This document shows positions 8,913-18,204 of a stretch of DNA of 64,000 bases, piece by piece. The translations under genes and the position numbers were made by a program. Numbering within the stretch: position 1 is the stretch's first letter; each line of letters begins with the position of its first letter. The notes beneath the pieces are model-generated. The model did not search any database. It was given only the letters and a program-made list of their open reading frames with translations, and was not told the origin of the DNA. The DNA comes from Christiangramia crocea (GTDB taxonomy: Bacteria > Bacteroidota > Bacteroidia > Flavobacteriales > Flavobacteriaceae): contig NZ_JAJSON010000018.1 of assembly GCF_022410465.1 (NCBI RefSeq), positions 1 through 64,000 on the forward strand. Direction: 5' to 3'.

Positions 8913-9086
8913 ATGAATTTTCAGAAAAAAAGAATTCCGTTAGAAGAGGGTGATTACTACATCACCCCGGAGGGATATCGCTGTTTTACTGAACAATATC
9001 ATCTTAAAAGGGGATATTGCTGCGAAAGCGGCTGTCGCCATTGCCCTTACGGATACAATAAAAAAACAAACCGACAAGAAACATAA
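8913..9086 (+). CDS. Small Cys-rich protein, DUF5522-like
   Basis: A 57-residue protein starting at the ATG at 8913. A TTG 15 bases earlier would add five residues but has no support. The C-terminal half contains YHLKRGYCCESGCRHCPYGY with four cysteines in a C-C-x3-C-x2-C arrangement, which suggests a metal site. This conserved Bacteroidota pattern corresponds to the DUF5522 family as I recall it. Its function is unknown. It ends three bases before the urocanate hydratase start, so the two are almost certainly co-transcribed. Confidence 0.8.
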   Translation: MNFQKKRIPLEEGDYYITPEGYRCFTEQYHLKRGYCCESGCRHCPYGYNKKTNRQET

Positions 9087-9089
9087 CAA

Positions 9090-11078
9090 ATGAACTTTAA
9101 GGATCAGATACTGGAAGGAATTCCGGATAAATTGCCGGAACCAAAACCTTATGACGAATCTTTAAACCATGCTCCCAAGCGCAAGGAAATCCTGGATGAG
9201 GATGAAAAGAAACTGGCACTGGAGAATGCATTAAGGTATTTTGATAAAAAACACCACAAAACCCTGATGCCGGAATTCAGGGAAGAGCTTGAAAAATACG
9301 GGCGCATTTATATGTACCGCTTTAAACCGGACTATGATTTTTATGCCAGGCCCATAGATGAGTACCCGGGTAAATGTACCCAGGCCAAAGGCATCATGCT
9401 CATGATACAGAACAACCTGGATCCCGATGTTGCCCAGCATCCCGAAGAGCTGATCACTTACGGAGGGAACGGCGCAGTATTTCAGAACTGGGCGCAGTAC
9501 AGGCTCACCATGAAATATCTGGCTGAAATGGATGACAACCAGACCCTGGTGATGTATTCTGGTCATCCTATGGGGCTTTTTCCGTCCCATCCAAAAGCCC
9601 CGAGAGTGGTTGTCACTAATGGAATGATGATTCCTAATTACTCAAAACCAGATGACTGGGAGAAATTCAATGCGCTTGGAGTCACTCAGTATGGACAAAT
9701 GACAGCGGGTAGCTATATGTATATAGGTCCGCAGGGGATTGTTCACGGTACTACCATTACTGTTCTCAACGCGGGAAGAAAAATAGCCAGACAGAAGGAA
9801 GACCTTAGCGGAAAACTGTTTGTTACTTCCGGCCTTGGAGGAATGAGCGGTGCTCAGCCAAAAGCAGGGAATATTGCCGGATGCATTACTGTTTGCGCCG
9901 AAGTGAATCCAAAGGCCACTCAAACCAGGCATAAGCAGGGATGGGTAGATGAAGTTATCGAGAATTTAGAAGAACTCGCTACCAGGGTTAAGAAGGCTAA
10001 AACAGATAAAGAAGTGGTTTCTATTGCATTCCAGGGGAATGTTGTGGAAGTATGGGAATATTTTGCCGAAAATGATATTTATATAGACCTTGGAAGTGAC
10101 CAGACCTCGCTTCATAATCCATGGGCAGGTGGATATTACCCGGTGGACCTGGGTTTTGAAGAAGCTAATGAGATGATGTCTTCCAATCCTGAAAAATTCA
10201 AAGAAAAAGTCCAGGAAAGCCTGAGAAGACAGGCGGCCGCAATTAACCATCATACTTCAAAAGGTACTTATTTCTTCGATTATGGAAATGCTTTCCTACT
10301 AGAAGCTTCCAGAGCCGGAGCGGATATTCTAAGTGAAGACGGGAAAAGTTTCAGATACCCCAGTTATGTTCAGGATATAATGGGACCTATGTGCTTTGAT
10401 TATGGTTTTGGTCCGTTCAGATGGGTATGTGCTTCCGGCAAAGATGAAGATCTTCAGAAAACCGATGAAATCGCAACCCGTGTTTTAAACAAATTAAGAG
10501 AGGATTCTCCTGCTGAGATCCAACAGCAGATGCAGGATAATATCCAATGGATAAAAGGAGCCCGGGAGAACAAACTTGTGGTAGGTTCCAAAGCCAGAAT
10601 ACTCTATGCCGATGCCGAAGGAAGGATCGAGATCGCGAAAGCCTTTAACGATGCGATTGGGCGTGGAGAGATAGGCCCGGTAGTACTTGGACGGGATCAT
10701 CACGATGTTTCAGGAACCGACTCTCCTTACCGCGAAACCTCTAATATTTATGATGGTTCCCGCTATACAGCCGATATGGCCATTCAAAATGTTATAGGAG
10801 ATAGCTTTAGGGGAGCTACCTGGGTGAGCATCCATAACGGTGGAGGCGTTGGCTGGGGAGAGGTGATCAACGGAGGCTTCGGCATGATTCTTGAAGGTGA
10901 TAAAGCATCTGAAGATCGTTTGAAATCTATGTTGTTCTGGGATGTGAACAACGGAATTGCCCGAAGATCCTGGGCAAGGAACAAGGAAGCTGTTTTCACC
11001 GCCAAACGCGCAATGGAGATGAATCCGCAACTTAAGCTTACCATCCCGAACATGGTTGATCCAACGCTTTTCGATTAA
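9090..11078 (+). CDS. hutU: Urocanate hydratase
   Basis: This enzyme adds water to urocanate to give 4-imidazolone-5-propionate, the second step of histidine degradation, with tightly bound NAD+. The 662-residue length matches the longer Bacteroidota form. Diagnostic stretches are ITYGGNGAVFQNWAQY, the VTSGLGGMSGAQPKA nucleotide-binding region, DQTSLHNPWAGGYYP and the C-terminal HNGGGVGWGEVINGGFGM. DYGFGPFRWVCASG carries the conserved active-site region. hutH, hutI and hutG are not in this window, so the rest of the pathway must lie elsewhere. The gene follows the DUF5522-like gene and is followed closely by a DUF4136 lipoprotein gene. Confidence 0.97.
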   Translation: MNFKDQILEGIPDKLPEPKPYDESLNHAPKRKEILDEDEKKLALENALRYFDKKHHKTLMPEFREELEKYGRIYMYRFKPDYDFYARPIDEYPGKCTQAKGIMLMIQNNLDPDVAQHPEELITYGGNGAVFQNWAQYRLTMKYLAEMDDNQTLVMYSGHPMGLFPSHPKAPRVVVTNGMMIPNYSKPDDWEKFNALGVTQYGQMTAGSYMYIGPQGIVHGTTITVLNAGRKIARQKEDLSGKLFVTSGLGGMSGAQPKAGNIAGCITVCAEVNPKATQTRHKQGWVDEVIENLEELATRVKKAKTDKEVVSIAFQGNVVEVWEYFAENDIYIDLGSDQTSLHNPWAGGYYPVDLGFEEANEMMSSNPEKFKEKVQESLRRQAAAINHHTSKGTYFFDYGNAFLLEASRAGADILSEDGKSFRYPSYVQDIMGPMCFDYGFGPFRWVCASGKDEDLQKTDEIATRVLNKLREDSPAEIQQQMQDNIQWIKGARENKLVVGSKARILYADAEGRIEIAKAFNDAIGRGEIGPVVLGRDHHDVSGTDSPYRETSNIYDGSRYTADMAIQNVIGDSFRGATWVSIHNGGGVGWGEVINGGFGMILEGDKASEDRLKSMLFWDVNNGIARRSWARNKEAVFTAKRAMEMNPQLKLTIPNMVDPTLFD

Positions 11079-11105
11079 AGTTTGTACAAATTTAAAATCG
11101 AACCT

Positions 11106-11648
11106 ATGAAATTTCTAAAATTTACACCTGTTCTGCTACTATTTGCAGTCCTGTTTACCTCCTGTGAAAGCGTGAGGGTCGCATCAGATTATGATCGCGA
11201 AGCTAATTTCAGTGAATATGGAACATATGCTTTCTTCAAACCAGGAATAGATAAAGCCGAAATATCAGACCTTGATAAGAAGCGTATACTAAGAGCAATA
11301 GAGACCGAAATGCAAAAGAAAGGTTTTACCAAATCTGAAAATCCTGATTTGCTGGTAAGCATATTTACCAAAACTAATGAGAACATCAACATCTACCAGA
11401 ATAATTATCCATACTGGGGTTATGGCTGGGGATGGCATCCATGGTACTGGGGAAGTGGTTTTAATACCGTAAACCGTACCAGCGAAGGAACCCTGTATAT
11501 AGACCTTATAGATTCTGAAGATAAGGAACTGGTATGGCAGGGAATGGGTACTGCAGCTCTCGCCCGAGAGGTGAACAAGAAACAGGAACGCATCAATGAG
11601 ATCGTAGCCAAAATCATGGAGAAATATCCTCCGGGAATGGAGAAATAA
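11106..11648 (+). CDS. DUF4136 family lipoprotein
   Basis: The best start is the ATG at 11106. The in-frame TTG at 11082 would place eight extra residues before a perfect lipoprotein signal, MKFLKFTPVLLLFAVLFTSC (lipidated Cys20). The mature 160-residue protein has the DUF4136 pattern: SDYDREANFSEYGTYAFF near the N-terminus and GTLYIDLIDSEDKELVWQGMGTA in the middle. A Trp/Tyr/Gly-rich stretch (YWGYGWGWHPWYWGSG) lies between. Family members are envelope lipoproteins of unknown function. It sits 27 bases after hutU and is followed by a terminator, so it probably ends that transcript. Confidence 0.87.
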   Translation: MKFLKFTPVLLLFAVLFTSCESVRVASDYDREANFSEYGTYAFFKPGIDKAEISDLDKKRILRAIETEMQKKGFTKSENPDLLVSIFTKTNENINIYQNNYPYWGYGWGWHPWYWGSGFNTVNRTSEGTLYIDLIDSEDKELVWQGMGTAALAREVNKKQERINEIVAKIMEKYPPGMEK

Positions 11649-11658
11649 GATATTAGTT

Positions 11659-11683
11659 AAGCCCCTTTTAAAGGGGCTTTTTT
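11659..11683 (+). terminator. Rho-independent terminator after the hutU transcript
   Basis: AAGCCCC at 11659-11665 pairs with GGGGCTT at 11673-11679, extendable through the T/A-rich loop, and a run of T follows to 11683. It sits 11 bases past the DUF4136 stop. Confidence 0.9.
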
Positions 11684-11765
11684 ATACCCCATCGTTAAGT
11701 AATAATCTTCCCTTTCTCTGTCAAATTTTGTACTTTTAACGCAAACGTTATAGTAAACCCTGAAC

Positions 11766-13523
11766 ATGTTAGATAATATTCAATCGAATGAAATACTGGA
11801 TAGGCTTCCGGCCCATCTCAAGCAATATATCAAGCCCCAGAATTATGAAGATTATACTCCCATAAATCAGGCGGTCTGGAGATATGTAATGCGTAAAAAT
11901 GTTGATTACCTCAGCAAGGTGGCGCATGATTCCTATCTACAAGGCTTAAAACAAACCGGTATTTCTATTGACAGCATTCCTAACATGTATGGGATGAACC
12001 GGATCTTAAAAGAAATAGGCTGGGCGGCGGTGGCAGTGGATGGTTTTATCCCTCCTGCTGCCTTCATGGAATTCCAGGCTTATAACGTTCTTGTTATTGC
12101 CAGCGATATCAGGCAGCTGGACCATATAGAATACACCCCTGCCCCGGATATCATTCATGAAGGAGCCGGCCACGCTCCTATTATAGCCAATCCTGAATAC
12201 GCCGAATACCTTAGGCGATTTGGGGAAATTGGATGCAAAGCAATCTCCAGTTCCCATGATTATGAGATCTATGAAGCAATCAGGGAATTGTCAATTTTAA
12301 AGGAAGCGGAAGATACTCCCAAGGAAAAGATCGAAGAAGTCGAAAAAAAAGTAGACGAACTTCAGAATGCTGAAGTTAAACCGAGTGAAATGGCCCAGAT
12401 AAGGAATCTGCACTGGTGGACTGTTGAATACGGACTGATAGGAAGTCTTGAGAATCCTAAGATCTATGGTGCCGGACTACTTTCTTCTATCGGGGAAAGC
12501 AAATCCTGCCTTACAGATGCTGTTAAAAAACTCCCTTACACTATTGAAGCTGCAAAACAGGAATTTGATATCACCAAACCTCAACCCCAGCTTTTTGTAA
12601 CTCCAGACTTCGCACATCTAAGTCTTGTTCTGGAAGAATTCGCAAATAAAATGGCCCTGAGAAAAGGTGGACTGGAAGGTGTTCAGAAATTGATAGATTC
12701 AAAGACCATAGGAACTATTGAGTTAAGTACCGGGATACAGATCTCGGGGAATTTCGAGAATGTGAGGGACCATGAAGGCAAACCGATCTACCTCCAGACT
12801 AAAGGAAAGACCGCATTGTCTTACCGGGAAAAGGAACTGGTAGGTCATGGTGTTACCACTCATACCGAAGGCTTTGGCTCACCCATAGGGAAACTAAAAG
12901 GTATCAATCTGGCTATTGAAGATATGAGTCCACGCGACCTGAGGGCTTATGCCATCTATGAAGGAGAGAACGTTACCCTGGAATTTGAAGGAGGCGTAAA
13001 AGTGGAAGGAGAAATCATTACAGGAACCAGAAACCTTCAGGGAAAAATAATTTTGATAAGCTTTAAGAACTGTACGGTTAACTACAACGAAGAGGTACTT
13101 TTCAAACCAGAATGGGGTAGATATGATATGGCAGTGGGAAAAGAGATCATCTCTGCCTTTGCCGGGCCCGCAGACCATAATTCATTTGATCTCATCACGC
13201 ACACTCCATCTACGACCACAATAAAAAGCAAGAAAACCCCTGAGCGGGAAGAGCTGGAATCCTTATATGAGTCGGTTAGAAATATCAGGAATGGGGAGAA
13301 CACCAAATTTTCACTTCAGGCAGCCTTTGATATTGCGAAAAAACATCATCCTAAAGACTGGTTATTATCTGTTGAGATCTATGAGCTAGCAATGGAAGAC
13401 GATCCCAAACTGGCTACTGAAGTAAAATCTTATCTTGAAGAACTTAAAAAATCCAGGCCGGAAGTAGCCCATCTTATAAAGGACGGGATAGAACTGACGG
13501 AAAGTAATTTAGCTGCCACCTAA
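11766..13523 (+). CDS. Aromatic amino acid (phenylalanine 4-) hydroxylase, long form
   Basis: The N-terminal half is a tetrahydropterin-dependent aromatic amino acid hydroxylase. The iron-binding signature PDIIHEGAGHAP (H131, H136) is intact, preceded by the pterin-site region GFIPPAAFMEFQA and followed by Glu-rich helices that should give the third ligand. The expected reaction is phenylalanine to tyrosine. Classic bacterial PhhA proteins have about 260-300 residues. This one has 585, with about 250 extra C-terminal residues (for example EGGVKVEGEIITGTRNLQGK) that I cannot assign. Tryptophan hydroxylation is possible but less likely. It converges on the DUF4230 gene with a 4-base overlap of the stop regions. 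Confidence 0.9.
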   Translation: MLDNIQSNEILDRLPAHLKQYIKPQNYEDYTPINQAVWRYVMRKNVDYLSKVAHDSYLQGLKQTGISIDSIPNMYGMNRILKEIGWAAVAVDGFIPPAAFMEFQAYNVLVIASDIRQLDHIEYTPAPDIIHEGAGHAPIIANPEYAEYLRRFGEIGCKAISSSHDYEIYEAIRELSILKEAEDTPKEKIEEVEKKVDELQNAEVKPSEMAQIRNLHWWTVEYGLIGSLENPKIYGAGLLSSIGESKSCLTDAVKKLPYTIEAAKQEFDITKPQPQLFVTPDFAHLSLVLEEFANKMALRKGGLEGVQKLIDSKTIGTIELSTGIQISGNFENVRDHEGKPIYLQTKGKTALSYREKELVGHGVTTHTEGFGSPIGKLKGINLAIEDMSPRDLRAYAIYEGENVTLEFEGGVKVEGEIITGTRNLQGKIILISFKNCTVNYNEEVLFKPEWGRYDMAVGKEIISAFAGPADHNSFDLITHTPSTTTIKSKKTPEREELESLYESVRNIRNGENTKFSLQAAFDIAKKHHPKDWLLSVEIYELAMEDDPKLATEVKSYLEELKKSRPEVAHLIKDGIELTESNLAAT

Positions 13524-14134
13524 AGTTTTATCACTTCCAGTGTTTCTGAATCCTCTATGGGTTGGTTCTTATATTCCAAAGTCCAGCCCATACTACTGGT
13601 AAGTATATATATTTTCTGCAGCTCGCTGATTAGCCTGTTCCTGGCATTAGACTTTAAGGACGATTGTTCGATCTTTTCCCTCAGCGACTTTTCAATTCGC
13701 TCCTTGATCTTATTATAATCCTCGGCCTCAAACTGGTTGAGATAATCCTGGGTTACATCATAATATTTAATATTCGGATTAATACTGATCTCCTCTTCAG
13801 GTATCTCTTTTATAATTACCCTTTTTCCCTCCTCATCAATTTCAATCTCCAGTTTACTTAGATCATAGGCAATACTAGCCTCGGCATTTACTACGATAAG
13901 GGCCTTTTTCCTGGCTGAAAGGATATCGAAATAAAAACTTTTGGAATTCTTATAGGTGAAAACCTGTGAAAAACTACCTTCTGTGACCACAAGCTTACCA
14001 ACGTTTCTAATCTGCTCCTGGATAAGTGCTGTATCCTCTTTTAGACTTTCCTTTTCATCATTCTTATTTTCGAGGTACATGAAGCCAAGAATGATTACGG
14101 CAATCATGAGCACGGCCAGCAGAATATTCTTCAT
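13520..14134 (-). CDS. DUF4230 family membrane-anchored protein
   Basis: A 204-residue protein with a single N-terminal membrane anchor (about residues 4-20, ILLAVLMIAVIILGFMYL) and a soluble domain matching DUF4230. Recognisable parts are VGKLVVTEGSFSQVFTYKNSK, KKALIVVNAEASIAYDLSKLEI and the helical C-terminal half SLREKIEQSSLKSNARNRL. The function is unknown. Placement outside the cytoplasmic membrane is predicted from the anchor. The stop overlaps the hydroxylase stop by four bases in convergent orientation. Upstream lies the terminator of the mini-gene, so it probably has its own promoter in 14140-14220. Confidence 0.88.
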   Translation of the reverse strand: MKNILLAVLMIAVIILGFMYLENKNDEKESLKEDTALIQEQIRNVGKLVVTEGSFSQVFTYKNSKSFYFDILSARKKALIVVNAEASIAYDLSKLEIEIDEEGKRVIIKEIPEEEISINPNIKYYDVTQDYLNQFEAEDYNKIKERIEKSLREKIEQSSLKSNARNRLISELQKIYILTSSMGWTLEYKNQPIEDSETLEVIKL

Positions 14135-14225
14135 ACAGATAGATTTTTAAAAGTAAAAGTTAGGAAAAAAGAAACAGAAGCTGGAGAAGCGAAGTCCTAA
14201 AGAAAGTTAAAAATCAAGTCTTTAT

Positions 14226-14261
14226 AAAAAAACTAAAGGACGGCCCCACCCGTCCTTTAGT
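14226..14261 (-). terminator. Strong terminator of the mini-gene
   Basis: A perfect 12-bp stem (ACTAAAGGACGG at 14232-14243 with CCGTCCTTTAGT at 14250-14261), loop of six, is followed on the minus strand by seven T. It lies five bases after the stop codon of the 22-codon ORF. Confidence 0.92.
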
Positions 14262-14266
14262 ATATT

Positions 14267-14335
14267 CTAAAATCTACCCCAACAAATTTTAGAAAACAAA
14301 TCATCCATAAAAGGCTGATTATTTGAGGTGTACAT
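14267..14335 (-). CDS. Candidate 22-residue peptide mini-gene
   Basis: An ATG at 14335 opens a 22-codon frame ending in TAG at 14267. The peptide begins MYTSNNQPFM and ends LFSKICWGRF. A purine run (GAAAGG) directly abuts the ATG. An internal ATG at codon 10 would give a 13-residue alternative. The stop is followed within five bases by a strong terminator, and the ORF lies 91 bases after the GSCFA stop codon, so the segment looks like a compact transcription unit. A weak -7 box (TATTTTTA) lies near 14370. No family is recognised. It could be a true small protein, a leader peptide for DUF4230, or part of a small RNA. Confidence 0.45.
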   Translation of the reverse strand: MYTSNNQPFMDDLFSKICWGRF

Positions 14336-14426
14336 CCTTTCGTAACCAACCCAGATTTACTTCAGATCTGAATGGTAAAAATACGAATATTTTAGTATAA
14401 AGAATGAAAAATATGTTTCCTTTATA

Positions 14427-15410
14427 TTAAAATATTGATAATCCCAACAACAGTAAGGCCTGAGAAAAGGTTATTTCAGGGTGATTTTTTTGAATTTCCT
14501 CGATTTTTACTTGGATTTTCGTAAGAAATTTCTTATGCTCTGTAGTGTTTTCTGCGCGTGAGCGATGAGAAAGAGCCTTTTGGATCTTGTCGATTTCCAG
14601 GTTTAGTTCAAGTGATTTTGAGGATATCCAGTTGTAGGAAAAAAGCTTCCAGATATAATCTACCGCTACTTTACTGGGATGCAACATGTCTTCCGCATAA
14701 AAACGATAATCCCTCAGCTCATCCATCATTATCTCATAAGAAGGAAAATAAACCGCCGAATCATTATTACCTAAAAATTCATGAAGAGCTGTGGTCAAAT
14801 GAGCCTTGCTTTGCTGGTTTTCCACCACTCCATCCTTCAGGTGTCTTACAGGTGAAATTGTGAAAATGATCTTAGCCTCTTCATTCATCTGGGAAACAGA
14901 GTGGCTAATCACCTCAAGATCATTTATTATTTCATCAACGGACGAAAGTTCTTTTCTGAAGCGTTTCTGAGGGATCTTATGGCAGTTTGCCACAATATCA
15001 GTGGTGCCTTCATAAATATACCCCCAGGCCGTGCCCAGGCTTATAATCACATGGGAAGCACCTGCAAAAAACTCCCGGCTATTCTCTAAGGAGGTATTCA
15101 GATCTTTCAGACATTCTTCCCTGCTCTCCCGACGCATATCTGAATGTGCCTCGAGCGATTGCCAGCCATCATTAAATTCAATTAAATCCCTATCGCTGTA
15201 ATTCTCATTGTTCGATAATCTCTGAAAAAATCTTCTGATTGGCGATGGATGGAAAATGATACCGGTAGGATTCTGACGGTTTCGAAATTTGAACCAATCC
15301 AGTTTAGCCCCTATATTTTCAACAAAACAGGAACCAATAAGGAATACCCCCTTTCCATGCTCGATCTTAGGAGCACCCTTCTGCACTGGAACTATAGTTC
15401 TGAAATCCAT
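14427..15410 (-). CDS. GSCFA domain protein
   Basis: A 327-residue protein of the GSCFA family, named for its N-terminal motif, here LIGSCFVENIG. It is related to SGNH/GDSL hydrolases. Supporting segments are NRQNPTGIIFHP, the SLGTAWGYIY block and the late DMLHPSKVAVDYIWKLF, which resembles the Asp-x-x-His block of SGNH enzymes. Substrate and location are unknown, and no signal peptide is evident. The gene begins just after the alaS terminator, so it needs its own promoter in a very short gap. The stop is 91 bases upstream of the mini-gene. Confidence 0.9.
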   Translation of the reverse strand: MDFRTIVPVQKGAPKIEHGKGVFLIGSCFVENIGAKLDWFKFRNRQNPTGIIFHPSPIRRFFQRLSNNENYSDRDLIEFNDGWQSLEAHSDMRRESREECLKDLNTSLENSREFFAGASHVIISLGTAWGYIYEGTTDIVANCHKIPQKRFRKELSSVDEIINDLEVISHSVSQMNEEAKIIFTISPVRHLKDGVVENQQSKAHLTTALHEFLGNNDSAVYFPSYEIMMDELRDYRFYAEDMLHPSKVAVDYIWKLFSYNWISSKSLELNLEIDKIQKALSHRSRAENTTEHKKFLTKIQVKIEEIQKNHPEITFSQALLLLGLSIF

Positions 15411-15420
15411 ATCCTTAAAT

Positions 15421-15451
15421 TAAAAAATCCCGGTTAGAATTCCGGGATTTT
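15421..15451 (-). terminator. Terminator of alaS
   Basis: AAAATCCCGG at 15424-15433 pairs with CCGGGATTTT at 15442-15451 (10 bp, loop of eight), with T residues following on the minus strand. It lies within six bases of the alaS stop and before the GSCFA start. Confidence 0.88.
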
Positions 15452-15456
15452 CTTTA

Positions 15457-18072
15457 CTATTTTATAAAACTTTCGGCTTTTTGAAGGGCCTCATTGAGAC
15501 CACCGGGATTCTTCCCCCCTGCAGTGGCAAAAAATGGCTGGCCTCCGCCGCCACCCTGGATGTATTTTCCAAGCTCCCTTACTATTTGTCCCGCATTTAG
15601 ATCTTTTTCACTTACCAAACTTTTCGAAATATAACAGGAAAGAAGGGCTTTTCCGTTTTGCTCGGTTCCGAATAACAGGAAAAGATCATCTATCTCTTCT
15701 CCCAGCTGAAATGCCAGGTCTTTGATACCGCCTGCATCAAGATCTACTTTTTTGGAAAGGAAATTCACTCCTCCCACATTCTTTATTTCCTGTTTAAGCT
15801 CAGACTTTAAGTTCTTAGCCTTATCCTTCAATAAGCTTTCCACCTGTTTCTTTAGTGCCGTATTCTCTTCCTGAAGACTGTTTATTGCCTTTACAGGGTT
15901 TTTTGGATTCTTCAAGCCGGCTTTCATCTCCTTCAAGACTTCAGCCTGCTCTTCGAAATATTTCATGGCCGCCTCGCCGGTAATTGCCTCTATTCTTCTT
16001 ATTCCTGAAGCCACTGCCGATTCTCCTGTAATCTTGAAATACCAGATATCTGAAGTATTCTGAACGTGGATTCCTCCACAAAGTTCCATTGATTCTCCAA
16101 ATCGAATGGCCCTTACAGAATCTCCGTATTTTTCACCAAACAAGGCAATAGCACCTTCATCTATGGCTTCCTGATAACTAATCCCTCTTTTTTCATCCAG
16201 CCCAATCTGCTCCTTTATTCTCGCATTTACAAAATCCTCAACTTTTTCAAGCTCTTCCGCACTTACCTTGCTGAAATGAGAAAAGTCAAACCTTAGATAA
16301 TCGCTTTGAACCATTGAGCCCTTTTGTTCAACGTGAGTTCCCAAAATACTCCTTAAAGCCTGATGAAGTAGATGAGTCGCCGTATGATTACAGGCTGTAT
16401 TATATCTTTCTGTCTTATTTACAATGGCTTCAAAATTAGTTTCAGGATTTTGAGGGAGTTCTTTTACAAAATGTACTATCAGGTTATTTTCTTTCTTAGT
16501 ATCCACTACATCTATCACTTCCCCTTCAGAAGACATCAATATCCCTTTATCACCAACCTGACCGCCCCCTTCAGGATAAAAAGGAGTTCGGTTAAGCACT
16601 ACCTGATACATCTCCCCTTTCTTCTTCGATTCCACCTTACGGTATTTTGCTATTTTCACATCAGATTCCAGCTGATCATATCCTACAAAGGCTTCATCTT
16701 CAACTTCCCCGAGTTCTGTCCAGTCTCCTGCACTTACCTGGGTCGCCTTACGTGATCTATCTTTTTGTTTCTTAAGCTCTTTCTCAAAAGCTTTTTCATC
16801 GAGTTCATACCCGTTCTCTCTTAAGATAAGAGCGGTTAGATCTATAGGGAAACCATAAGTATCATAAAGCTCAAAAGCTTTTTCTCCGGATATTCTTTTA
16901 TCAGCCGAATCTTTCATCAGATCCTCCAAAAGAACAAGTCCCTGCTCAAGTGTTCTTAGAAAAGAAGCCTCCTCCTCACGAATAACATTCTGCATAAGAC
17001 TTTCCTGAGATTTCAACTCCGGGAAGGCAGAATTCATTTGATCACTTAATACCGATACCAGCTTATAAATAAATGGTTCTTTAGTATCCAGGAAGGTAAA
17101 TCCATATCTAATGGCTCTTCTTAATATTCTTCTAATAACATAACCGGCCCCGGTATTACTTGGCAGCTGACCATCGGCAATAGAGAAAGCAACAGCCCTA
17201 ACATGATCGGCAATCACCCTCATTGCAATATCTGTCTCTTCAGATTTACCATATTTTGATCCTGTTATCTTTTCAATTTCACTTATAAGAGGAGTGAAGA
17301 CATCGGTATCGTAATTAGATTTTTTGCCTTGCAAGACCATACACAAACGTTCAAAGCCCATCCCCGTATCTATATGTTTTGCGGGTAACTCTTCAAGATC
17401 TCCGTTGGCCTTTCGGTTATACTGCATAAAAACGAGGTTCCAGATCTCCACCACCTGGGGATGATCCATATTTACCAGGTCTCTTCCGGGAACTTTTGCT
17501 TTTTCTGCATCAGATCTTATATCGATATGAATTTCGGAACATGGCCCGCATGGACCCTGATCACCCATCTCCCAGAAATTATCCTTTTTATTTCCGAAAA
17601 TGATCCTCTCTTCAGGCACGATCTCTTTCCACAATTCAAGTGCTTCTGTATCCAGGCCAAAATTATCGCGGTCATCGCTTCCTTCAAATACCGACACATA
17701 CAGATTTTCAGGATTGATCTTATACACCTCAGTCAACAGTTCCCAGGCCCAGCTAATAGCTTCTTTTTTGAAGTAATCTCCAAAACTCCAGTTACCAAGC
17801 ATCTCGAACATGGTGTGATGGTAGGTATCATGCCCTACCTCCTCAAGATCATTATGCTTACCACTAACACGAAGACACTTCTGAGTATCGGTCACCCTGC
17901 TGTTTTTAGGAGTTGAATTTCCAAGGAAGTACTCCTTGAACTGGTTCATTCCCGCATTGGTAAACATAAGCGTAGGATCGTCTTTGATCACCATTGGTGC
18001 CGATGGAACTATGCTATGGGATTTCGATTTGAAAAACTCTAGAAACTCTTTGCGGATATCCTGTGACTTCAT
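15457..18072 (-). CDS. alaS: Alanyl-tRNA synthetase
   Basis: Charges tRNA-Ala with alanine. At 871 residues it has the full bacterial layout. The catalytic core begins with [21 protein letters not shown] and [14 protein letters not shown]. The tRNA-recognition region contains the invariant [19 protein letters not shown]. The editing domain has the zinc ligands NHTATHLLH and CGGIH, and a C-terminal coiled region leads to the glycine-rich [15 protein letters not shown]. All key motifs are intact. It is divergent from the M23 peptidase operon. Confidence 0.98.
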   Translation of the reverse strand: MKSQDIRKEFLEFFKSKSHSIVPSAPMVIKDDPTLMFTNAGMNQFKEYFLGNSTPKNSRVTDTQKCLRVSGKHNDLEEVGHDTYHHTMFEMLGNWSFGDYFKKEAISWAWELLTEVYKINPENLYVSVFEGSDDRDNFGLDTEALELWKEIVPEERIIFGNKKDNFWEMGDQGPCGPCSEIHIDIRSDAEKAKVPGRDLVNMDHPQVVEIWNLVFMQYNRKANGDLEELPAKHIDTGMGFERLCMVLQGKKSNYDTDVFTPLISEIEKITGSKYGKSEETDIAMRVIADHVRAVAFSIADGQLPSNTGAGYVIRRILRRAIRYGFTFLDTKEPFIYKLVSVLSDQMNSAFPELKSQESLMQNVIREEEASFLRTLEQGLVLLEDLMKDSADKRISGEKAFELYDTYGFPIDLTALILRENGYELDEKAFEKELKKQKDRSRKATQVSAGDWTELGEVEDEAFVGYDQLESDVKIAKYRKVESKKKGEMYQVVLNRTPFYPEGGGQVGDKGILMSSEGEVIDVVDTKKENNLIVHFVKELPQNPETNFEAIVNKTERYNTACNHTATHLLHQALRSILGTHVEQKGSMVQSDYLRFDFSHFSKVSAEELEKVEDFVNARIKEQIGLDEKRGISYQEAIDEGAIALFGEKYGDSVRAIRFGESMELCGGIHVQNTSDIWYFKITGESAVASGIRRIEAITGEAAMKYFEEQAEVLKEMKAGLKNPKNPVKAINSLQEENTALKKQVESLLKDKAKNLKSELKQEIKNVGGVNFLSKKVDLDAGGIKDLAFQLGEEIDDLFLLFGTEQNGKALLSCYISKSLVSEKDLNAGQIVRELGKYIQGGGGGQPFFATAGGKNPGGLNEALQKAESFIK

Positions 18073-18088
18073 TAAGTTATTTTTCTTG

Positions 18089-18118
18089 CAAAATTCATTA
18101 AATTATGAAGACGGCAAA
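18089..18118 (-). promoter_or_regulatory. Probable alaS promoter
   Basis: Read on the minus strand, TTTG (18118-18115), an 18-base spacer and GAATTTTG (18096-18089) match the Bacteroidota TTTG/TAnnTTTG pattern with one mismatch in the -7 box. The box lies 17 bases from the alaS start codon. Confidence 0.5.
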
Positions 18119-18126
18119 ACAATTAG

Positions 18127-18155
18127 TATATTTGTTCGTTTACCGTATAAATTTG
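18127..18155 (+). promoter_or_regulatory. Candidate -7 boxes for the M23 operon
   Basis: Two perfect TAnnTTTG boxes, TATATTTG (18127-18134) and TAAATTTG (18148-18155), precede the M23 gene by 50-70 bases. Neither has a well-spaced TTG element, so one or both may be chance in AT-rich DNA. Confidence 0.4.
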
Positions 18156-18204
18156 CACGGTATTTGAGCCGTTTCGAGACGCAAAAATAGCATAAATTTA
18201 ACTC

